Origin: Pseudovirgaria hyperparasitica
Taxonomy: Eukaryota > Ascomycota > Dothideomycetes > Acrospermales > Acrospermaceae
Assembly: GCF_010093815.1 (NCBI RefSeq)
Contig: NW_022985560.1
Span: 1,175,501-1,239,500 of the forward strand
Direction: 5' to 3'
DNA: 64,000 nt
Shown here: piece after piece, positions 33,874 through 46,374 of the stretch
Numbering within the stretch: position 1 is the first letter of the stretch
Layout: the number at the start of each line of letters is the position of its first letter
The notes under the pieces: model-generated
The model's input: the letters and a program-made list of their open reading frames with translations, nothing else
What the model was told of the DNA's origin: nothing
The model's database searches: none
Translations under genes and position numbers: made by a program

Positions 33874-34464
33874 TCACTTCTTCAACCTCTCCGCAATCTC
33901 CTTTGCAAGCTGCTTCAACTCCGCCACCTCACCATCCTGCTCCAAAGCCTGCTGCGTCCAAACTCTCGCCTCCTCCACCCGGCCCATCTCCAGCAAACAC
34001 CTGCCCCTCCTCCACCACGCCTTCCCATTCCCCGCCCTCTTCATCTCCACACTACACTGCGCATCAGCCGCCCCGGCCACCCAGTCCCGCAGCTGCATGT
34101 GCGCCTGCGCCCGATTCGCATACAGGCCCGCCACCTCCTCCTTGACCAACCCATTGGGTTCCCACAGCGGGCGCTGCAGCGCCATGTTGATCGCGAGACC
34201 ATACAGCTTGATTGCGTCGGCAAAGGACTCCTTTTTGAAGGCGGCGTTGCCGGATTCGTGCAGTTTGTTGATCTGCGCGGTGCGTTTCGGGTTGACGGGG
34301 ACTGGGGGTGGGGGCACGGTGTTGGGGCCGTCGAGGCTGAGGAGGGTTTTGTGCAGGGCGTTGAGGGTTGTGAGTTCGGTTGTGAGGGCGGGGGTTGGGT
34401 GGGTGGTTGTTATGGCTTTTGTTTGGGGGTCCATGTGGATGGGGAGCTGGGTGAAGGTGTCCAT
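33874..34464 (-). CDS. SEC72: ER translocation protein Sec72, 196 aa
   Basis: Intronless. The start MDTFTQLPIHMDPQTK and the proline stretch PPPPVPVNPKR match fungal Sec72 as I recall it. TPR helices follow (INKLHESGNAAFKKESFADA, GLYANRAQAHMQLRDW, NGKAWWRRGRCLLEMGR), covering about residues 75-190. Sec72 is a peripheral subunit of the Sec63 complex in yeast and helps post-translational import into the ER; its TPRs can bind cytosolic Hsp70 tails. The frame extends upstream to 34698 but those residues are unlike the family, so I start at 34464. Confidence 0.88.
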   Translation of the reverse strand: MDTFTQLPIHMDPQTKAITTTHPTPALTTELTTLNALHKTLLSLDGPNTVPPPPVPVNPKRTAQINKLHESGNAAFKKESFADAIKLYGLAINMALQRPLWEPNGLVKEEVAGLYANRAQAHMQLRDWVAGAADAQCSVEMKRAGNGKAWWRRGRCLLEMGRVEEARVWTQQALEQDGEVAELKQLAKEIAERLKK

Positions 34465-34781
34465 GGTGAGTTTGCTTTGTAGTGGGATGGGTTCCGGGTG
34501 TAGTGTTGGGCAGTGGCGGAGGTAAGTGTACGGAGTGTCTGGAGTTGTAGTGGGGAGGTAATTGTGGTCCCAAGGAGATGTGCAGAGGATGCCTGGGAGG
34601 CGGAAGATGTTTTTGAGAGGACAGCTTACAGAATACAGATTCACTTGATGCGCTCCATGTTCCGAGGATGTCCCAGTAGCACGGGAGAAGACAGCCAATT
34701 AGAGAAGCCTATTCCTGGTTTCGGCGGCATATGACTAAATATTCAGGGAGCTCGTGTATTTTTCATCATGATGATAGGCTA

Positions 34782-35285
34782 TACCCGTCCCACGCACTTC
34801 GGAGTTGTAACCTCCTAAGTGCTCCCGACTTGAAATGTACATATGCACTTTAACGGTACTATATAGATAATATATTTAAATATAATAACACTACCATGCC
34901 TAAAGTCCCTTATATATACTAAAATAAGGAGGAGAAGGTCTAATCTACTATTCGTGACTTTCGGAACGCGAAATTTAGATTATTAGCGGCCTTAGCGCGT
35001 TATTATCGCGTTATTATCACGTAATATACGCGTCGCGTCTAATATTATAATTATAGGCTCGAAAATAGGCTATAGAAGTGCCTACTATAGAGAAATATAA
35101 CTAGAACACGAGTACTTAACCCCTAGATAACTAGGAAGAAGTTACTAAGTAATAAATATATGGTATTAGCTATATAGACGTCGCTATCTTTATTTTATAT
35201 ATATATAGTACCGTTGAAGTGCATATGTACATTTCAAGTCGGGAGCACTTAGGAGGTTACAACTCCGAAGTGCGTGGGACGGGTA
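34782..35285. mobile_element. 500-bp non-autonomous pogo/Fot-type DNA element with 82-bp TIRs
   Basis: The element spans 34784-35283, exactly 500 bp, flanked by TA duplications (34782-34783, 35284-35285). Its termini begin CCCGTCCCACGCACTTCGGA and are inverted repeats of about 82 bp with one mismatch, a T/C at repeat position 68. Each TIR contains an imperfect hairpin (GCACTT...AAGTGC). The AT-rich interior keeps a recognisable start of a pogo-like transposase from ATG 34896: IRDFRNAKFRLLAALARYYR fits the psq/pogo helix-turn-helix. In-frame TAA codons there look like CAA-to-TAA changes, the RIP signature. It is internally deleted and cannot encode a transposase. It lies between SEC72 and striatin and disrupts neither. 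Confidence 0.9.
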
Positions 35286-35778
35286 GATCTCATATACATA
35301 CGCAGATGCCGCTGTGAGTTGCATGGATATTTGAATGCACGCCACACAACGTTAATTCACGACTACTCAAAACCGTTCCCTCATGCATTGTGACAGCTTT
35401 CACTTTTCTATCTTACACAAGAAGGTTGAGCTGATGCTGGGAGTCCCACAGAATGCTCTGCTAGATCTAACTCGGTAGTGCCATGACAAGCACGGCTCGA
35501 TGCAATATCCAGTGACTTGCAATTCTCTGCGAACTATCCAGGTCCAAGATCGTGCGACCTAGCAAAAAGTATATAGAAAGAAAAGAAAGAGGCAGACACC
35601 ATGAACTCGCACAAGTAACCAGGTGATCGCCTCATATTACAACGTAGTCGAAGAGTCGCGTGAGTGACCATTTAGGGCATCGGCCAACCTCGCGTGTAGG
35701 TAGCTCGTGAGGAGATCTGTCCATTGATATCGTATTAGCATTCCTCGTTGTCTTCGTATCGTTTTTGCCCTCTGATTT
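35286..35778. other. Intergenic region downstream of striatin
   Basis: Flank between the TA-flanked element and the striatin stop codon. Nothing recognised. Confidence 0.5.
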
Positions 35779-38481
35779 TTACCGAGCAAAAACTTTGACA
35801 ACTCCGTCACCCCCTGCCGACACTACGAGTCTGCCATCTTGACTCCAAACGACACTGCAGACTCCTTCACCCCTCATGATGCGATGGCTAGTCAGTTCCT
35901 GAGTGCATATCCGCTTTTCAAGCGACCAGAACCGAATCGAGGCGTCATGTCCAGCCGAGACGGCTTCTCGGCCATCTTTGCTCAGCGATAGCGAAGAGAT
36001 CGCAGAAGGGTGGGCGAGCATGCTGTACGTGCATTGTCCTTTCCATCGTCAGCGGATGTTCATTGAGGAAGAACTGCAGACTCACCACTGTTGGCATCGA
36101 AGAAACGGATATACTGATCTTCGTGCCCGCTAATCACGACACCCTCAACACTTCCCTCGCTCATCGAGCCGGTTGCGCCATGAATGACGCTCTCATCTTC
36201 AGGTATCCTGCCGTTATCGGACCCGGAACCGTCAAGACTTAACGATGAAGCCACGACCGTGTTGATACCTGTCCTCGGGTTACCATCGTACGTCTCTGCA
36301 CTAGCCATACCGATGATTTCATCCCCAGTCCTTGTGTCAAAGACCAATACTGCTGAATCAGTATATGACACAACGAAGTTATCGCCTGTAGGTGATAGTG
36401 GCGAGATACATGTTGGTGATGGCGCAGTAGGTCGGACTATGTTATGAACAAGCATGTGGTTGAACGGCGTCAAAGTGGCCACACTAGGTTGCGGCGACGA
36501 CGGGTAGTTCGAGCCAGAAGTGACCGATACTCTTCTGCTCCCACCCACGCCCCTACGAGATCCTGTAGAGGGCGACACGGCCTGGGGTGGCGCGCTCACT
36601 GCCCAGATTTTGATCGTCCCGTCAGCTGATCCAGATGCCAGAAGGATCCTGTCAGGGCCGCCGTAATTGTTGCACTCTGGCCCGAACACTGCAGCGCATG
36701 TTGTAGGCAATACGCAGACCGACCAGACTGCATCAGTGTGCCCCTCTAAAGTTGCTTTCGGGTCCACACGCCCACGTTCCCATACCCGCACGGATGAGTC
36801 CTGGCCACCGGAGAATATCCACCCATCCCCTGATGCCCGTCCACCCGTAGCAAAATTCGCCGCGGCGGGACATGCCGCCAAAGATGTAACGATGCCCTCG
36901 TGCCCACGATGTGTAAAATAGCTTTGTATATCCAAGTCATTGTTAACGCTATGCTGCGAAGCATAGCTAGCAGGTATTATCCATCTCTTAATCATACCAT
37001 CGTCACCCGCTGTGCAAATCTCTGGCTCAGACGGACTACCACCACCCGTGAATATGACAGATCGAACAACATCAAGATGGCCACGCAGAGCAAACCGAAC
37101 TGTGAAGTTTTGATGATCGGATCGGCTGCCCATTCCAGACAAGTCGCGCACCTCATTCCCTTCACTTCGATGTCGACTCATTGCAGTGGGTCCAGAACTC
37201 CGCCTCCGATGCGAATTTGAGGCTATACGAGGCGGTGATTTTGCTGGAATTGTGCTTGCGCTTGGAAAGACATCAGTATCAGGCCTACGCGTCGCCTGAC
37301 CATCGGCCGAAGCTTCGAAATTTTGGGACGACTCGTCAAAGTTCCAATCTGATTCGTCGGTGACGATGTGTCTAGTACCAGATATTTCATCTTCCTGTGC
37401 TGCAACTGGCTTCCCAGCTGCGTCGAAAGAGTGCGTAATTCTTTCGGCCGGCTCCTCGTGGATGGAAACAAATGCCTGGGGCGAGTCAGGTTCAGCAGGT
37501 CCAGAACTCATGCTTGTAGATGGATATCCCATGGATTGTGATAGAATTTGTTGACCAGATGGCTCTCTGGTCATGTGAGGTGCTTGCTGATTGCCGTACG
37601 GTAGATTCGGTATATCAGACATGGATGGAATGGGCTGGGATTGATGATTGGGGACAGAGGAAGGATGCGACTGGTTGAAACCTGTCTGATGCTGTGCTCT
37701 CTGGCGTTGTAGGTACATCTCTTCCATCTGTAAGGGCTCTTGTGAATTCATCATGTGGACGGAGTTGCCGAGCGATTGTGCATTTGAAGGAGGCATTGGT
37801 GCATGCATCGGCGGTGTAAGCAAGTAAGTGATCTCTTCGACGCATTTCGTCATATACGCTTTCGATTTATCGCGCTGGCCGTCTCGGAACCTTTCGCCCC
37901 CATCTTTACCTTCAATGTCTACGTCGAGGAAAGAATTGTGCTGCTTGTTTTGCGCTGTAGAGGAATATCAGCATAACGCAATTTGAACAATCGACTTTTT
38001 GGGGCTTACGTTTACTCTGTTTTGATGCGCTCTTCTCTGGTTTCAGTATCGAAAAAGGTTTCTTTTCATCCGTACCGGACACCTTGTCGTCTGTTTTAGC
38101 AGCCTTGTTCTTTGCACGCTCATTTTTGAGAGCCATCTCCAGCATGCGAATCTGCTTGTCAAGCTGATCGTTGAGTTTCTTTGCGCTTCGTACATCGCCT
38201 TCTTGTTTCGCTATTTTAGCCTTCATTTCAGCTCGTTCAATGTCCCATGCGTTTCGTGCTCGCTCATGGTTGTGCCATTCCAATTGAAGAAAGCGCATGA
38301 CCCCTATGAGATTGATCAGCTTTCACACATATCTACACTCACACATGCGCAATTGGACATTGAAGGCGCAAGCTGGTGGCGTTGGCATACCTTGCAGGGT
38401 GTATTCTGTAGCGGGCGGTCCATTGTTGTCACCTCCGCCGACTGGCCCACCTCCGCCTAGGTTGGGCTGTTGCCAGGCCAT
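35779..38481 (-). CDS. Striatin (PRO11/Far8 family), 837 aa, four exons
   Basis: Exons 38481-38391, 38303-38010, 37954-36086 and 36038-35779. The start [12 protein letters not shown] and [20 protein letters not shown] are typical of fungal striatins. A coiled coil covers about residues 40-105. The C-terminal half is a WD40 propeller ([45 protein letters not shown], and the last blades through [14 protein letters not shown]). Striatin scaffolds the STRIPAK complex (PP2A with Mob3 and GCK kinases), which controls cell fusion, fruiting-body development and septation. The last intron (36085-36039) is only 47 nt; the AAAG acceptor restores [17 protein letters not shown], whereas a later CAG would break the frame. 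It is divergent from H2A.Z. Confidence 0.94.
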
Positions 38482-39807
38482 CAACAGCCCACTGTTCTGA
38501 TCTTTCACGTCTCGATGGGAAAAGTAGCTGTAACATGCAGCAGGCGTGTGGATGGGTGTGTCAAGTTGTTCGACTACGTCGCACTGCCGTCCGTGCAAGG
38601 GGTGGAAGAGTTGAGCGTGGTGATCGAGAAGCTACGAGTACAACGACGAAGGTAAAGCGGCGCGATTATGGACGCGTGTCGAGGGCGAGGAAGTGGGTGA
38701 GGACCGATAGCTAACTCGAACAGCAGTCTCGTGCTGTTCGTGAGAGCTTCATGGAGGTTGGTTTCGAAGTTAGAACTGTCCCTAGGTGGTTCAGGCGCTA
38801 AGACGTCTTGGCACTCGTGGACGCTAAGCATTTTGAGAGAGCTGTTGCTCCCCGGCCCGAACTTGGAACGATCTGAGTTGCTTCACGCTTCACGTTCAAG
38901 TGCATACACAGCAAACAGCAGACCAGAAATTGCAGACGCAGACGCAGACGCAGAAGAACGATATATCTTGACACTTCGACCGCCTAAATGCACCTTCAGC
39001 TAAGTCAGCAGGAAGTCTCCTCGTTGAATCCCGCAATCGATGCAGTGGCAGAGCAAATGGGCACTTGCACTTCCATGACGATGTGTATATGCGATGCTTC
39101 TGCAGTTCGCCGGCCTCACACGTGAACATATGGCCTTTCCAACTTGTCAACCATCGAGTTCACATCATACTCAAGAACGTAGGACTTGTTTCACGACTTG
39201 GTCACTCAACCTAGATTACGGTACTCAAGAGAGTAGCGAGGTTTGCGACAATAGCAAGACTGAGGAGCGAAATCATTAGGGCACTGCTGCAACAGAGCCC
39301 TAATAACTTTCAAATACTGACAACACTGGTTCGCGAAGGCAAGCGACATTTACCAATGAGCACCTGGTCCTTCAAGGGCATGATGCCTTATATTGACTGA
39401 TTGCAGCATCGCAGTAATTATGCTGCTGCCTCGGCCGGTGTATGGCCGAATCCGATGCCCAACTCAAGCAAGATCAAGAGATGTATCCGATGCGACCCGA
39501 CCCAAGGCAGCAGTCATCGACACAGTAATCATACAAATATAGGCCCAATCCCGAATTCACAGTGTACGTTCACTCCAATAAGCATTCAAGATCACGTGCG
39601 GCGGGGTTTGTGTCAAAGCTCTTGCATGGAAAAGGCTGGGCCGAACGCGCCTTCCTCCAACATCAAAACACCACAGTTCACATTCCACCACATCATCTCC
39701 CAACCACCCACCACCACACATTTCAACACCTGTCGACTGTCCATCACGGTCGCAAAGATACGCATATTTGATACCCCAACTCACAAAGTCGATATATCCC
39801 GTCAAAC
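38482..39807. promoter_or_regulatory. Divergent promoter, striatin / H2A.Z
   Basis: About 1.3 kb. The H2A.Z side has CCAAT boxes at 39545-39549 and 39575-39579 and a CACGTG at 39593-39598, all within 270 bases of its ATG. A GCAGAC hexamer repeat occurs near 38930-38955. Short frames upstream of striatin are not supported. Motif function is inferred from sequence only. Confidence 0.45.
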
Positions 39808-40413
39808 ATGCCTGGTGGTAAAGGTACGCGCAGTCCTCGCCCGTGGAAGCCTGAGAGTGGTACCATGTTCTGAGAAAAAGTCAATCTAACATTGCATTTT
39901 GCGCTTTCGTAGGAAAGACAGGTGGCAAGACAGGCGGCAAGGCTGATGCCTCTGCCAAACCCGCAAAGTCGCACTCTGCCAAAGCCGGCCTCCAAGTATG
40001 TCGTCGCCTACCTAGATCATCAAGTTTTCCTAAGTATCAACAACAACAAGTCGCGTCATGCGAAACGGTAGTACTGACCATGCCATCCACAGTTCCCCTG
40101 CGGTCGCATAAAGCGCCATCTTCGCAACCTGACGCGCCACAAGACGCGCATTGGCGCCAAAGCCGCCATCTACCTGACCGCCGTCCTCGAATACCTTACC
40201 GCCGAAGTTCTCGAACTGGCCGGAAACGCGGCAAAGGATCTCAAAGTCAAGCGCATTACCCCACGTCACCTTCAGCTCGCGATCCGTGGCGATGAGGAAT
40301 TGGATACCCTGATCCGCGCCACCATCGCCTTCGGAGGTGTACTGCCACACATCAACCGCGCGTTGCTACTGAAGGTGGAGCAGAAGAAGAAGAGCAAGGC
40401 CATCGATGCATAG
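39808..40413 (+). CDS. HTZ1: Histone variant H2A.Z, 139 aa, three exons
   Basis: Exons 39808-39823, 39913-39995 and 40093-40413. The sequence has a lysine/glycine N-tail ([17 protein letters not shown]), then [20 protein letters not shown] and a full histone fold ending [45 protein letters not shown] and GGVLPHIN distinguish H2A.Z from canonical H2A. H2A.Z replaces H2A in nucleosomes around promoters through SWR1. All introns are GT-AG (GTACGC...GTAG and GTATGT...ACAG). [20 protein letters not shown] departs slightly from the usual sequence at one loop, but no key residue is missing. Confidence 0.96.
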
Positions 40414-42282
40414 TTGGCCCCCCCCGTATAAGGCACTACATTTCGTTGTGGGCAGTCACAGGATACACACGAAACTCTTTACTTTTTCCCCCATTGTTTT
40501 ACAAGAGAGACGAGGAGAAGGTCGGATCGGAGGAAATCGCAGCGCGTAAAGCTGACGCTCATGGGGTAATACTGGCGAACGTCCTGATTTTGATTTTTTC
40601 AGCATCAAACCACACTTCAACTAGGCACGCCCGATATCGGCACACGCATTTCTTGGAATGTCTCGCGCGAAAGTCAATACATCCCCGCCCGCCCAAAATC
40701 CCATTTCCCCGTTCTTTGCGCCTGCTTCTTTTCTTCTCTCTCTCTCTCTCTGATATACACATGTGCTTTCTTGTACGCAGGCGTGTCGGGTGGATGGATT
40801 CTGGGGGGGTTGGAAATTTGGGCATGTGCTTGCTTGCTTGCTTGCTTTGATCCGGGGAAAAGGAAGGAGTACCTCGAATCTGATTTTCACACACAAGTTT
40901 TACTTTGTATGGTTAAGATCCTTGTAGCATCATCGTCATCATCATCATTGCCAACCAATCTAAAAGAAGAAAAAAAGACGTATAAAACTCCCGACTCTTG
41001 ACCTTGAATCGCTTCACGCATGTAATCATTGATTGATCGACTAGGTAGTAGTAGTAGGTAGGCACAGGATTCCCGAAACCATGCGTAACAGCAGCAGGAG
41101 ACATACACATACATGTATATACGTAACTTCACGCGCACGAGCAATGCCACAAACAAGCACAGCAGCATTGCCAAGTCAATTCATCAGTCAGGACAGGACA
41201 GGACACGACAGGACAGAAGCACTCGATTCTCACAGCACTCATTGCCTTAACACACACACACACATGCAAAGCGCCCTATCAACAATCCCCCAAAAGCCCT
41301 TTCTAGCCCAGCCCATTCATTCCACCCCCGATGAAATCAACCCTTGTATGCGTCGTGCCCAACAACCCACCACACTACCTCCAACCACCTCGACCATCAC
41401 CACCACCAATCCAAACCACCGACACACACACACAAAACCAGCAAGTAGAAATTCCAAAAAAAGGCAAGCCAAACCAGAATACTCGCAGACAAAGCTCTAA
41501 AGCATGCGAACGGCAAGTCAAGCGCGCCCCTGTCGATATATATCTCCAACCAACGACGTTCATCGGGCGATCAAGAGGGGGAAGGGAGGGGGGCTCGCTC
41601 ACATAAGAGCCATTAATACAGGTACATTCAGCTACCATGGAAGTAGTAGCAGATGATTTCGAGGCAAAGACCATGGATGTATTCCAAACCGACTAGACAG
41701 ATGGTAGGGCAGGTTTTACAACTTGTTTGAAGCTTTAGTGAAAGGCATGAAGATGGAAAAGCAAGAATCGAAGAAAGTAAGAAACAACGAAAAAAAAACT
41801 CCATTCTGATGGAAATGTGAAATCCAGGTCGGTAGGTCAACTCTGAAGAATCACAATTTGCTCTCGAAACGACCACCATATGCACATTTTGCCATGAGGG
41901 AAATATCCAAGTGAAGAGGATTGGACAGAAATCGGGACATTCAAGGCTTAAAAGCCAGAAACATAAATAAGCAACAGTATAGCATCGCATCTGGGAAGAC
42001 TCTGTTGATGCGTGATGGTGAAGATGTAATGGTATGGGGTGTGGCGGCGTAGGCTGTGGAGCCATATGTCTGAATCTACCTTCGTAGCGTCATTCGTCGT
42101 ATGCGTCATGAGTTTGCCATTCAGTTGGAAGCCAGGACGATACCAATCCTGGTCATTCCGAATGGTCGAGTGGTCTCAACTTCGTAAATTTTTATTCTGG
42201 GGTATGTCGGGTGCTGATACAAGGTCATTCGGTCGTTGCGTCGCGCTTCCTCATGGACGTGACTGAGATACGCGCGTTTCTA
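40414..42282. other. Convergent intergenic region, H2A.Z / PIN4-like
   Basis: About 1.9 kb of UTR-like DNA with simple repeats: (TC)n near 40736-40752, TTGC repeats near 40833-40847, ATC repeats near 40929-40948 and CA runs near 41250 and 41425. No gene is supported. Confidence 0.5.
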
Positions 42283-44180
42283 TTAGTGCTCTACAATGAT
42301 TTCGACCCCAGATTGTTGCGACAGTTCGTCGCTGCCACGACCGTGATGACCGTTCTGACGAGGACGCGAGAATCCAGAGTTGTTACCAAGGGGTCCTCGC
42401 GGCTGTCGAGACGGGTGAGCAGAGCTTCGGTCGCGGCTTTGTTCTTCATAATTCGTGCTCATAGATCTGTGTCCTCCAATTGGACCTGGGTTTGATTCAC
42501 GGTCCCAGGACATCATTCCCCTGAGACCTCTTTTGGGGCTGCTTTGGGTATTGAAGCCATTGCCGAGGTTCATCCCGTTCATGCTATTGATAAGCATTTC
42601 ATCACGGCCGTTCATAGTGGTGTTCGTGGGTGTGTTGGAAGGGTTGGTGGAGGCCGATCCTTGTCCATATTCGAATGCATTACGAACATTTGCAGGGAAA
42701 CTGGCCGTAGACGGGACTGGGGAGGGCGTGTAAGATCGAAGATCGGCATAAGATTTCGCTCCGCGGAGGTTTTGTGCCGCTGCCAGACCACCTGAAGAAT
42801 CTTGAAAGCCGAGATAGCCCGATCCCTGACGACCAAGAGTGCCGTAAAAGCCATCAGCAGCGCGTACATCACTGAAGTCTGTGGTGGCCGCGCGGTTCAA
42901 CGCTCTTCGGTTTGGATCGTATCCCTGTGGAATTGGAGGGCTTGTGTTGGGAGCGTTCAGTTTGTGGACATATACCTGTCGTTGATCTCCGACACCTTTG
43001 GACAGGTGCATCAGCCCAAATTCGTGTGCGATGGTGTGGATAACACGTCTTTCAGTCGGATGTAGAGTAGCCGGGAACACCATTTCCGTGCGCTGATGGT
43101 CCTCTCTGAAGAGTAGAAGTTGTGTGTAGTACCTGAGCACCTCTGGATCATTTAGATCATATTCTGCTCCCTCGTTAGTCGACGGAGCCAGTGACGGGGG
43201 TTGCCGGGCCATCAAAGTCCTACCAGGTTTAACAGATCTGCCCTGGACAGGTGACGGAGATGTCGCAGGAGCTTGGCCATGAGAATGGAGAGATCCTATC
43301 GACGGCTGCTGATTAAGCGTAGGACCTGGCTGGGGCATGTGCTGCTCTTGCAGTTGGCCGCGACGTTCTCTTTTCTCTCTTTCGATTCGCTCGCGCTCTG
43401 CCAACGGAAGCATCTTCTTATATTCAACTCGAAGTTTCCTTCCGTGAAGCTCAAAATGATTGAGATTGTCGATGACAGCAGCAGTCTCGTCGGACGTGGT
43501 GAAATTAGCAAAGGCAAGACCGCGAAACACACCACCGTCAAAGTGGTAGTTGAAAGCGTAGGGCAGAGGGAGTCTCATCTCTGTCATGAGCTGGAGAAGC
43601 GCCTCTTTTTTAACAGCAAAAGGGATATTCTTGATAACGATAGCAGTGGGGATGAGCTCGTCAGGATCTTCAGGGATGTGATCTTGCCGCAACCCATAGC
43701 CGCTTTGACCACCAGTCAAAGGTGAGGGTACGTTGTGGCCGAGGCCAGGGAAAGGAGGAACGGGTGGTTGTTGGGAGGTTTGCATCCAGTCCTATGTTAT
43801 TGTCAGCATGCGTAGTTCAACAAATGGCTGTAGCCTACGGTGGGCAATCGGCCGCGAGGTTGGTTGCCTTTCATCCTTCCGGTGAAAGGAGCCAGGTTCT
43901 GATTCGCACCGAAACTTCCATTATTTCCAGTATTCCAACCAGATCCGCCGAAATCGTTGTGAGGATAGTTGTGCATGGTCGCATTCAAGCGGTCATAGTT
44001 CCGCGGCGCAACGTCATATCGCGAGTTGTCGTCCATCTGGTAAAGGCTAGACGGCACGGTGCCATACGCATCGAACTGACGAGAAGTCTGGCGAGTAAGG
44101 TCTCGATGCTGCTGCTGTTGTTGGCGATGAGAGCCAGGCGACCTCTGTTGTGGTTCGTACATGTCGTAAGATGGGTTCAT
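42283..44180 (-). CDS. RRM + R3H RNA-binding protein, PIN4/Cip2 family, 616 aa
   Basis: Exons 44180-43839 and 43791-42283, with a 47-nt intron (GTAGGC...CATAG) restoring GRLPTDWMQTSQQPPVPP. The N-terminal 150 residues are disordered (Gln run, Gly/Asn rich). An RRM spans about 162-240, with RNP2 IVIKNI and RNP1 RGLAFANF. An R3H-like domain spans about 326-393, with HPTERRVIHTIAHEFGLMHL and SKG. The order RRM then R3H matches S. cerevisiae Pin4 and S. pombe Cip2, which bind RNA and are linked to stress granules and checkpoint signalling. The tail is Ser/Asn/Arg rich. Confidence 0.9.
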
Positions 44181-44382
44181 AATTTCCGAGCAATGAGCGT
44201 GAAAGCCGTGGGCGTAAGTAATAGGCCGTGATTACTGCAGCAGTCGCGCATGCAGCATTTGCTCGAGATGAGCAGTATTTGTTATAGCGATGGCTGACTG
44301 TCTCAAGGCCTTGAAGCTTGGAGGTCTGATGGACAAGAGCCAAAGCTAGGTTGCGATAGAGGCGGCGACAATGGATGTAGAT

Positions 44383-44438
<56 letters not shown>
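44383..44438. repeat. (GA)n microsatellite
   Basis: A near-perfect GA run of about 56 bases, roughly 200 bases upstream of the PIN4-like start. It is a CT tract on that gene's sense strand. Confidence 0.9.
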
Positions 44439-44442
<4 letters not shown>

Positions 44443-44954
44443 ACGAACAAGTCGAGACTAGGTCAGTCACAGGTCGCAGCGAGCTAGAGAGCACGCCGAG
44501 CGAGAGTGGATGAACCAGGAAGAGACGAGGGCGTATTGGGAAGAGGTAGGCGGTGGCACTTTGCAGAGGTACAAAGCGACTGCACTGCACAGCTGAGGTG
44601 GAACAGGAGTATGAGGAGGAGGAGGGTGGTGGTGGTTGTGGTGGTTGTGGTGGTTGTGGAGGAGGAGCCGAAGGTGCACGCGGCTTTCTGGGATGATCAA
44701 GCGATGGTCAAGCTTCTTTCTCGTTTTGTCGCGGCGGGTGCGCACGTCGGGCACTGCGCTCTTGTCTGGCACGGCTTCTGAACAAATCGCCGGGACTCGC
44801 GGATGCGGATGACGCTGGCAGCAGAACCTGGACAAGAGAAAAGAATATTGACGAAGAAGAAGAAGAAGATGAAGACGACGAGTAAGGCTAGAGACAGATT
44901 AAGAGTAGGCTGCGGTACTTCTTTGACGGAAGCTGGGCAGATATGTAGGTGTGC

Positions 44955-44990
44955 GTAGGTAGTAGGTAGGTCGGTAGGTAGGTAGGTAGG
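44955..44990. repeat. GGTA-type tetranucleotide repeat
   Basis: Imperfect GTAG/GGTA units in the gene-poor gap. Confidence 0.8.
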
Positions 44991-45076
44991 GGAGGGAGAG
45001 CAGGGCTTAGTCGGTGTGAGAGCGGACGGGCGTAGTAGAGAGTTGATTTGTAGGTGATGATGAGCTGAGCAGCAGC

Positions 45077-45101
45077 AGCGTCGTCGTCGTCGTCGTCGTC
45101 C
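45077..45101. repeat. (GTC)n trinucleotide repeat
   Basis: About seven GTC units within the gene-poor gap. Confidence 0.75.
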
Positions 45102-45449
45102 TCGTTCTCGGATTGACGGCGAGATAGGTGTGTGTACTACACAGAACAGCCCGGAATGCTGCAGGTGGATGAGGAAAAAGGAAGAAAAGGTGATTGAAAG
45201 AGGTGGTGTCAGTGTCAGTGTGAGTGTGTGTGTGTGTTGGTTGTTGGTGAAGGACAAAGCACAGATTCCAGAATGGTGGGAAATTTTATTCCTCGAGCTG
45301 TGTGTGGTCCCAAGCAGGCTAAAGCTGCTGGTGCTGGCTGGCTACGGAACCCCCTCCCCCTCCTCTCTCACTCACTTGCTCACAGGTATTTATTCCCTTT
45401 ACTTCTCTGGCCGTGCTGTTTCATTGTTATTATTATCACTATTATTACT

Positions 45450-45475
45450 ACCATCATCATCATCATCATCATCAT
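45450..45475. repeat. (ATC)n trinucleotide repeat
   Basis: A run of ATC units in the same gap, next to a TTATTA-rich stretch. Confidence 0.75.
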
Positions 45476-46374
45476 TCATTGCCTTCTACGAGTCTTCTAC
45501 ACACTGCTCCACAGTCTCTCACTACTTTACCCCCTCCCCCCCCTATTATATCCAAGAACTGTCTGTACCATTGACTGATCACCGAATGAGGCACTGGCGC
45601 GCTATTCGTCTAGTCTGATCGTGTCGTCGATAGAGGCTCAAAGAAGTAACAGCCATCATCAGTAGTCATTGATAGTCAGGGGTGAGCTGAGAGGGCTGAC
45701 TCTGACTGACCTCCTGAGCAACAAGGAGCAACAGCAGGGAGGGAGAGGAATTCTTGGCCCTTCATAGAATGACTTATGGATGCTGCCGTGTTCGCGTTAT
45801 CCACTATGCATACATACATACATGGACAAGTAATTAGTACTGTATGTAATTAGTCCTTGATGACTTGCTTTGCACTTTGACTCACCGTGGCCCTACCTGG
45901 TTAGTAGTAGCTAACTATTAGGTATTAATCTACCTGGCCGGGACCGTCTACCCACCCAACTACAATGTACCATCTTACCATGTGTTATGTATCTATCTAT
46001 CATGCACAATCCAATGCCCCCTTTGCCTTTCTCATGCTTCTTCATCTCTGGCTGCGACGAAAGAATTCAGTGTTACCACTAATTACTCACGACACTTCAC
46101 CACCTCATGTCTCAACCTCTCACTCCCGCATACATAGCAGGGGGTTTCCAGACACTTTTGTTTCTCTCAGCTGGATTAAAAGGTTTTACCATTTCCTGCC
46201 AATCCATGGGTTGCTGTCCCAAGCTTGGCACCGCCATCTCATTTCTCGCCCACGTCTAATAATTCACGCGACGGGCACTATCGACGCGTCTCTGCCGTCT
46301 GGTTCGTCCTTGGTGCAAGATTGACGTCCACTGGACTCTACGTGCAGCTTAGACGCGTCCTGGGCGAAGCGTTG

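Noticed and set aside
33433-34482. 349-codon plus-strand frame spanning MARVEL-like and SEC72 genes
   Set aside because: It covers two well-supported genes in other frames, and its proline/leucine-rich text is antisense to SEC72.
39401-39889. 162-codon frame across the H2A.Z start
   Set aside because: It runs through the H2A.Z promoter and first intron. The spliced histone frame is far better supported.
44697-45257. 186-codon minus-strand frame upstream of the PIN4-like gene
   Set aside because: It is made of Thr-Leu, Arg and Phe runs from microsatellites and shows no protein-like pattern.
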